In this document: in pieces, positions 23,253-29,165 of the stretch
Numbering within the stretch: position 1 is the first letter of the stretch
Layout of the letters: every line of letters begins with the position of its first letter
Assembly (NCBI GenBank): GCA_020024515.1
Contig: JAHHTR010000017.1
Span: forward strand, 1-29,165
DNA: 29,165 bases
Direction of reading: 5' to 3'
From: Angelakisella sp.
GTDB taxonomy: Bacteria > Bacillota > Clostridia > Oscillospirales > Ruminococcaceae
Notes under the pieces: generated by a model
Database searches by the model: none
Told to the model about the DNA's origin: nothing
Seen by the model: the letters and a program-made list of their open reading frames with translations, nothing else
Made by a program: the position numbers and the translations under genes

Positions 23253-26200
23253 ATGGATTAATTACCATTGGTGGCTCAAAATTTAATTTTATGGTATTTA
23301 AATCACCATTTTTTTGTATATATGAATTCTTCTCTTGTATGAGCATTGAATTAATTGTATCTATCGGCTGTACTTCATTTTTTGTAAATGGCTGTATACC
23401 ACTTGATGGAATGTTTCCCGTACATTTTGGTGGTGTTAAGTTATTTGCTATGTGTATTTTATCTTCTTCTGACAAATCCCATCTAAAATTAATTAAATTT
23501 TCACCCCAACGATGATCACGATATATTGTAGCATCGTCACGCATAAAATAACGGTTTTGTATTTTGCCGTTTAACATAATATTATCTTCTAACTGTGGAT
23601 CAACATGATACCAATTATTATCTAGCTTTACAACAGCCCACGCATGATCAACATAGTCTCCTTTTACTGACACTGTCATACCAAATACATATTCAGCCTC
23701 AAAACCCAAACGACGTGCGAGTAGAACAAATTCTGCCGCATAATCTTCACACATACCATATCCAAAAAGCATTGGTGATATTGCTCGCTGCTCAATATAG
23801 CTTGGAACTTGGTTGGAATCTCCCCTATATCTCCATATATCGAGTGCTATTGGATCACTAAATTTATTATTACGAATAATATAGTCATATATTGCGCGTA
23901 ATTTTGTTATATCGTCCATATTAGGTTTTATAATCTCACTCAATATATCATCGGCAACAGATATTATGTACTCATTTTTTGCTCCTTCGTTAATATCTCT
24001 GTCTTGTTCCTTTTGTTCTATCAGATTTTGTGCAGTTGTAGACAATAGTTTAGTATCACTTTTATTTTCTATAAGTATACCTCTGCCTGTATCATTATGA
24101 ACAATGTATATATCATCATTTACCGTCTTTGATGATAATAAATCTTGCAACAAATATGAAATTACTATTGGTTTATTATCATCTGAATTATAATAGAAAT
24201 TAATCTTTATCTTTTGGTTTTGCATATCATTGTCCATAGTGTAATAGTAATTATTTTCTATTCGTTTTGGTAATAATCTCTTATTTGTAGGAATAAATTC
24301 AGTTATTGTATACATACCTGTTGGAGCATCTGCTGTCATATTTATTGTGTATGTAACCATTGACTTGTCTTTTTTATTGTCATTAATCGGCTTTATTGTA
24401 CGGTTTACTTTTATAAAATCTGCATTTACAAAACCATTGTCTTTTGGTTTGCCAACATAATGAACTTGTGCTATAACATTACCTGATTTTGCTTTGAATT
24501 TGACTTTTTCATAGTCATTTTTTGTTAATGTTATTCTGTAAGTTTTTTCTTTATCAAGACTGATTTCTTGCTCTTTTCCGTTTTCGGTATAAATAACAAT
24601 AGGAACATCAGTTGGTTTAATTTCAAAATTATTAACATAATATGCAAGTTCTAATGCACATTTACCATGTGTATATACACTATTTTGCTTATATGTAATA
24701 AAGTTTACCATTTTATCAAGATTTACTTTTGAGTCTGTAAGCATTGATACCAAAAGAGCGGTTGCTGTTATACTTACTTCCCTATTCTCTTTTTCCTGTT
24801 TAATGTATAAATAGTCATCTTTTTCCACAAATGTAGGTTTTATATATTTATTGTAAAGTTCCTGTGACTTCGCTTTATCTATAAATGACATAGCTCCGAT
24901 ATAATACATCTTTGCCTGTAATGGGACATCGGCAGCATCTACTTGTTCCAAAACATATTCATCAAGAGTATTGCTTCCTTTAATTTCATTTGCCTGCTCT
25001 TTATTTGAGGCATATAATCCCATTATTGCCGCTGCAATGTCTGTTTTATCTTCTAAATTAAAAGAAATTTTTTGTTTACTATCATTTGTCATATTATTTT
25101 TCAGAAGATTTAAAAGAGTATTTGTTCCTATAAAACCTTGTGGATATACAGTAGCCACCAAACCTGTAATTTCAATACTTTGAATACCTAAATTTTTATA
25201 AAGATTTAATATTCCATCATAACCTTTTGCGTCAAAAGTAACATATCGAAGTATTGATAAATTACCTTCAAAATCTTTTGATGGTAAAATTTCAGTATTA
25301 TAGAACTTTTTATACTTATCAACAATAAGTTGTTTTGCTATCAGTTCATCGGTTCTACCCGTATCCATAAGTGCTATTGTTTGCATCGCATTTACAAAAG
25401 CTTCATAATCTTTACTGTAAAGGGTGATATCTATGGGGGAACCGGTAACTGTTGGCATATTCTCATTCTTTGATAAATCTACCCATTTGTTGATTACAAT
25501 ATTTGTACCTGTTTCTATAACATCAAATTCCAAGCTAACACCATCAGAGAACGAGCCGTTTTTTGCTGATATTTCCGCTTTATATGCACCTATTGGCAGT
25601 ATACCGAAATTTATCTCTTTTCTATCTTTACCGTTAGCTGTTTCGCTCTTTTCAATATTTGTATCTTTACCTGTAAGTTTTACGTTATATGTAATCTTAT
25701 CAGTGTCTTTAAGGTCTGTACCATAACTTTCAAGTAAGAAAGCCACTTCATCACCATTTAAATAATGCTTATTTACAACAGGTTTTACAAAGAACGGTAA
25801 TGTCGTTTTAATTTTTGATACATTTTTTCCAACATACATTTCCGGTGAAACGCAGTATGAAGTAAATCTCCATTCTGTCAAAGATTCTGGGATAGTTACC
25901 TTTATTTTTGCATTACCGTTACTGTCAGTTCTTGTAACATTAAACCCTAAACTGTCTCTGAAATCCTTTCGTATTTCCAAGCCTCCGCCTGTTGACGGAT
26001 CACCGCCTCCACCACCTTTTCCGCCTTGTTCGATAAAGTTCAAATATCCTCTTCCATAAGAAGTTATAACATGTACTGTTGGTAAATAATACTTATAACT
26101 TTTGTATAGATCAAATATTATATTATATTCATCATATGAATTAGCAATTAACTTTTCATCAGTAACCGCTACTGCTACGTCTGTATTTTTTGCAGGAGAA

Positions 26201-29165
26201 CTATCAGGATTTTTTACATTGACATTCAATGTTACTTCTTCACCCGGTTTTAGGTTATCTTTGTCATATTCAGCATCAATATCCAATAAAACCGAATTTG
26301 TATTGATTGTAAATTCTTGTGGAGCAAACGCATAAATATGTTCACCGTCAAAGTAAGCGACATTTAAATAAAATCTTGGTAATAATTTATCTTCCAATTT
26401 GATATCGACAGTTGATGTATCATACACCGTTGTCGTTGTTTCATCGTTAATTGTAATGTTTACCAATAACTTATCTTTTTCAGTAAAGGTTACGGGTTTA
26501 TTATCTTGACAAAGTGAAAATTGAATTGTTTCTCCTTTTTCAAAGCTTATCATTCTGTTGTAAATACTTTTTGGATTATTATGTGCATATTTTATTGTAT
26601 ATATATCTTCTTTTATGTCATAGTAACCTTTACCATAAGGCATATTATTATAAGATATATGGGTTTCTTCTTCAATCATTTTACCTCTGCCATCTTTAAC
26701 TCTTACATATATAATATAGTTTATATCTTTCTCCGCAAGCGGTAAATCAGTAATTACAGCAACACCTTTGTCATCTGTTTTAACAGTTTTTTTCATAAAG
26801 TCCTGTATTTCCACATCATAAGTATATTTTGGAATATTCTCTCGGAGATATGGATCATAGTACTCCCCTACTTTTTCTCTTGTACTAATTTGTTTCTTTA
26901 TGTCAATTTCTACATCTTTTACAAGAGGAGTTCCAACTATTTTTTCTGCATAATTTTCATAATCTAATGGACTGTTAACATCAATTTTTGATAAATCTAT
27001 TTTGTTTGTATTTATTGTTAGTGTGTTTGATTTATCATTTTCTTTGATATCCAATCTTAACATCATATCCGATGGGAAATATACATATTGTTTAAAAAAT
27101 GAAAACGGTGTATTCTCACTTTCCACACTCTCTGCGAAAATAACTGATTGTTCAGGTCTCCATGACATATATTCAGTAAAAATATCACTTATTTTTTTAT
27201 TTGCCGATATGTTGCCTTTATTATTTGTTACAAAACTTTGCAGTCCATTTTCACCTTTACCATACCCATTCCAATTTACCATTACTTCTTTGCCACTGTA
27301 AGGTGTACTGTCATACAACATAGATGTAAAAGTATATTCTATATTATCATCATAACCAAATATCTCTTTATTTAATGATGATGTATAAGTAAAATCTGGT
27401 AGTACATAATCCAAAATGGTAAAATATTCTGATTCATAACTATTATAAATTATATTTCCATCTTCATCAAAAAGTCCTTTTTCATTATCCGTATATATAA
27501 TCTGGAAATAACCAGCAGGTAAATCTTTGTAACTGAGTTTGCCTGTAAAAGTACCGTTTGCATTTACATCTACCTCTACTTTTTGAAGTATTGAATCTTT
27601 GACATCTTGATTAACGGAAGATTTCATAAGCAAATATACTTTTTGGGGTTGTGGAATATTATTTCTTGATTTTATAACACCAAAAAATGAAATTTCATCA
27701 GTTGGTTTATACATTTTTTTATCAAGATAAAGTGCATTAAAATATTTATCATTAAATGTTTTTTCAGATTTTCCAATACTTGATAAAATATCACAAAGTA
27801 CAAAACCGTCTTTTTCCATTGTTATTATAGCCTTGGACAATGCTTTTTCAATATTTAAATTCGATACCCCGTTTTTGTCTGTTGTAGAATGATATTGTTG
27901 TGTGGGAACAAAATTATCTTCTTCATTTTTAATTCCAAAACTATATCTTTTAAAAGGAATTGTACTGACTTTAATATTTGCATTTTCAACAGGTTTTTTT
28001 GTAATACTGTCATTTAACCATACGCACACATCATTTTCATTTTGAATGTAATAATATGAATATGGAGAAATTTGTATTAATTTATATAGTACACCTGTCT
28101 TATTACCTGCTTTATATTCCATTTTAACTACATAATAACCGCTTGGTAATTTATCTGGGAATAATAAATATAAAAATTTATCCTGATTTTCCTTTGCTTT
28201 TACAAAATCAAAAGATTCTGAAAACTTTGCATATTCAGTAAAGCTTTCTGTGTATATGTCACTTTCCAGATTCATGTTGCTATGTATTTCAAGCATACGT
28301 AAATTATACTCGAAATCCTTATATGAGTTCATCTTATATACAGTAGTATTAATATCTATATTTTTAATGTCCTCTTGTCCTTCCATACTTTTTCCGCTAT
28401 TATAAAGTAAATTATCATTTGTAAGTAATATACAAGGTACTTCGTTGGTTAAAAATGATTCATACATATTTTTAGATGAAATGGAATATGACATATTCGA
28501 GGAGTAGTTTGTTAATCTTAGAAATGTAGGTTCATAATTTTTTCTCTCTACTGTATATGACAGTGTCTCTGCTTTACCTAATTTTTCTCCATACTCATTT
28601 GTCAAATTTTCATCTATTGTAATATTGAAAGTTTTGCTTCCAGAATTATTTTTATTATTATAATCTATAACCAAAACAGCCATATTCTCACAATAACTTA
28701 TTCTGAAATCTGTTTCAGGTTCTATCTTGATATGTTTTTCAATTTCTGTCGGTGCAGAATTAAATACTAGTTCTATTGGAAAAGTAAACGATGATGGATT
28801 GGCATTAGCCTTTACAAATCTAAAATCTCCCAAAGTTTTAAATGATATATTCATAGGCTCGCTTTTAGTATTTTTGAGCTTAAAAACATACTCTTTATCC
28901 TTATCCAAACTGGTTTTTGGTGTTATTTCAAACTCTCTTACCTTTACTTTTTTAATTGTATAGTCAAAGTTTGGCTCTGCACTCAAAATTTTATATATAT
29001 CTTTCTCACTATATTCCTGTGGAGTTGTAAGTACAAATTTAGTATCTACATTGGTTCCGTAAGGAGTATATTTATCAGCTACAATAATAAAATTATTAAA
29101 AGTTTCTACTTCATCAATTTTATTACCACATGCACTGAATAATAATAAAAACATAATAATTAAAC
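23251..29165 (-). CDS. Giant alpha-2-macroglobulin-like lipoprotein with C-terminal transglutaminase-fold domain (5' end outside window)
   Basis: A surface lipoprotein of at least 1967 residues (numbering from ATG 29154). The frame stays open to the right edge (LIIM before FLLLFSAC), so the true start, with the basic part of the signal peptide, is outside. The lipobox Cys is residue 9. N-terminal Ig/macroglobulin-like beta domains follow, with an MG2-type YLDKKMYKPTDEISFFGVI near 474. Next come a Gly-rich bait-like segment (1044-1058), the A2M core with LTEWR (1092-1096), and a helical TED-like region (about 1230-1530) with no thioester CxEQ. A beta domain and a transglutaminase-like domain with C1802 (GMCEDYA), H1837 (DHAWAVV) and D1852 (HVDPQ) complete it. 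Bacterial A2M proteins trap proteases by thioester; this one cannot do so by that chemistry. The function of the fused domain is unknown (cross-linking or cysteine protease). A PBP1C gene, the usual A2M partner, is not visible. Confidence 0.93.
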   Translation of the reverse strand, partial: LIIMFLLLFSACGNKIDEVETFNNFIIVADKYTPYGTNVDTKFVLTTPQEYSEKDIYKILSAEPNFDYTIKKVKVREFEITPKTSLDKDKEYVFKLKNTKSEPMNISFKTLGDFRFVKANANPSSFTFPIELVFNSAPTEIEKHIKIEPETDFRISYCENMAVLVIDYNNKNNSGSKTFNITIDENLTNEYGEKLGKAETLSYTVERKNYEPTFLRLTNYSSNMSYSISSKNMYESFLTNEVPCILLTNDNLLYNSGKSMEGQEDIKNIDINTTVYKMNSYKDFEYNLRMLEIHSNMNLESDIYTESFTEYAKFSESFDFVKAKENQDKFLYLLFPDKLPSGYYVVKMEYKAGNKTGVLYKLIQISPYSYYYIQNENDVCVWLNDSITKKPVENANIKVSTIPFKRYSFGIKNEEDNFVPTQQYHSTTDKNGVSNLNIEKALSKAIITMEKDGFVLCDILSSIGKSEKTFNDKYFNALYLDKKMYKPTDEISFFGVIKSRNNIPQPQKVYLLMKSSVNQDVKDSILQKVEVDVNANGTFTGKLSYKDLPAGYFQIIYTDNEKGLFDEDGNIIYNSYESEYFTILDYVLPDFTYTSSLNKEIFGYDDNIEYTFTSMLYDSTPYSGKEVMVNWNGYGKGENGLQSFVTNNKGNISANKKISDIFTEYMSWRPEQSVIFAESVESENTPFSFFKQYVYFPSDMMLRLDIKENDKSNTLTINTNKIDLSKIDVNSPLDYENYAEKIVGTPLVKDVEIDIKKQISTREKVGEYYDPYLRENIPKYTYDVEIQDFMKKTVKTDDKGVAVITDLPLAEKDINYIIYVRVKDGRGKMIEEETHISYNNMPYGKGYYDIKEDIYTIKYAHNNPKSIYNRMISFEKGETIQFSLCQDNKPVTFTEKDKLLVNITINDETTTTVYDTSTVDIKLEDKLLPRFYLNVAYFDGEHIYAFAPQEFTINTNSVLLDIDAEYDKDNLKPGEEVTLNVNVKNPDSSPAKNTDVAVAVTDEKLIANSYDEYNIIFDLYKSYKYYLPTVHVITSYGRGYLNFIEQGGKGGGGGDPSTGGGLEIRKDFRDSLGFNVTRTDSNGNAKIKVTIPESLTEWRFTSYCVSPEMYVGKNVSKIKTTLPFFVKPVVNKHYLNGDEVAFLLESYGTDLKDTDKITYNVKLTGKDTNIEKSETANGKDRKEINFGILPIGAYKAEISAKNGSFSDGVSLEFDVIETGTNIVINKWVDLSKNENMPTVTGSPIDITLYSKDYEAFVNAMQTIALMDTGRTDELIAKQLIVDKYKKFYNTEILPSKDFEGNLSILRYVTFDAKGYDGILNLYKNLGIQSIEITGLVATVYPQGFIGTNTLLNLLKNNMTNDSKQKISFNLEDKTDIAAAIMGLYASNKEQANEIKGSNTLDEYVLEQVDAADVPLQAKMYYIGAMSFIDKAKSQELYNKYIKPTFVEKDDYLYIKQEKENREVSITATALLVSMLTDSKVNLDKMVNFITYKQNSVYTHGKCALELAYYVNNFEIKPTDVPIVIYTENGKEQEISLDKEKTYRITLTKNDYEKVKFKAKSGNVIAQVHYVGKPKDNGFVNADFIKVNRTIKPINDNKKDKSMVTYTINMTADAPTGMYTITEFIPTNKRLLPKRIENNYYYTMDNDMQNQKIKINFYYNSDDNKPIVISYLLQDLLSSKTVNDDIYIVHNDTGRGILIENKSDTKLLSTTAQNLIEQKEQDRDINEGAKNEYIISVADDILSEIIKPNMDDITKLRAIYDYIIRNNKFSDPIALDIWRYRGDSNQVPSYIEQRAISPMLFGYGMCEDYAAEFVLLARRLGFEAEYVFGMTVSVKGDYVDHAWAVVKLDNNWYHVDPQLEDNIMLNGKIQNRYFMRDDATIYRDHRWGENLINFRWDLSEEDKIHIANNLTPPKCTGNIPSSGIQPFTKNEVQPIDTINSMLIQEKNSYIQKNGDLNTIKLNFEPPMVINP

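Noticed and set aside
23259..29120. Numerous small + strand ORFs inside the macroglobulin gene
   Set aside because: They lie opposite a continuous coding frame with recognisable domains, have no SD boxes and are shadow frames.
1..29165. CRISPR arrays, insertion sequences, tRNA or rRNA genes
   Set aside because: No spaced direct repeats of array type, no transposase-like proteins and no recognisable structural RNA other than the T-box were seen.

Overview
The window is a gene-dense piece of a low-GC chromosome. Strong SD boxes (GGAGG), TTGACA/TATAAT promoters with 17-bp spacers, a T-box leader ahead of tyrS, an aspartokinase/homoserine dehydrogenase/PheB-type ACT gene group, rubrerythrin and an ATP-type PEP carboxykinase all point to an anaerobic member of Clostridia (Bacillota). 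I see no rRNA, tRNA, insertion sequence, CRISPR array or prophage. The genes are chromosomal housekeeping genes, except for one very large surface lipoprotein at the right end.

Layout. 1-665 (+): the C-terminal part of a DivIVA-like coiled-coil protein, cut by the left edge. 737-3960 (-): pheB-like ACT regulator, hom and lysC, the entry and branch-point steps of the aspartate amino-acid pathway, read from a near-consensus promoter at 4069-4097. The 324-bp gap between hom and lysC contains unexplained dyads. 4264-7636 (+): a membrane-anchored LysM-G5-M23 peptidoglycan hydrolase and coaBC (coenzyme A synthesis). 7936-11396 (-): pckA, rubrerythrin and a DusB-type tRNA dihydrouridine synthase. 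11606-16322 (+): polA-rimI-HAD phosphatase-tsaD, a tightly packed run ending in a clear terminator. 16622-20606 (-): tyrS with its T-box (UAC tyrosine specifier), a lipoprotein cyclophilin with a large charged insertion, and a type Ic aspartate aminotransferase. 20907-23184 (+): an M3 oligoendopeptidase and a small two-helix membrane protein of unknown function. 23251 to the right edge (-): a lipoprotein of more than 1967 residues.

The most unusual item is that last gene. It has a lipobox, macroglobulin-like beta domains, a glycine-rich bait-like segment, an alpha-2-macroglobulin core with its LTEWR motif and a helical (TED-like) region without the thioester Cys-Glu-Gln. It ends in a transglutaminase-like cysteine-protease fold domain with an intact Cys-His-Asp triad. 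The start codon lies beyond the right edge. A thioester-less macroglobulin fused to an enzymatic transglutaminase-fold domain is the best candidate here for an undescribed system.

Links between genes: the aspartate aminotransferase (19314-20606) supplies or drains aspartate for the lysC/hom branch, and PEPCK connects to oxaloacetate, its keto-acid partner. These are separate transcription units, so the link is metabolic and not an operon.
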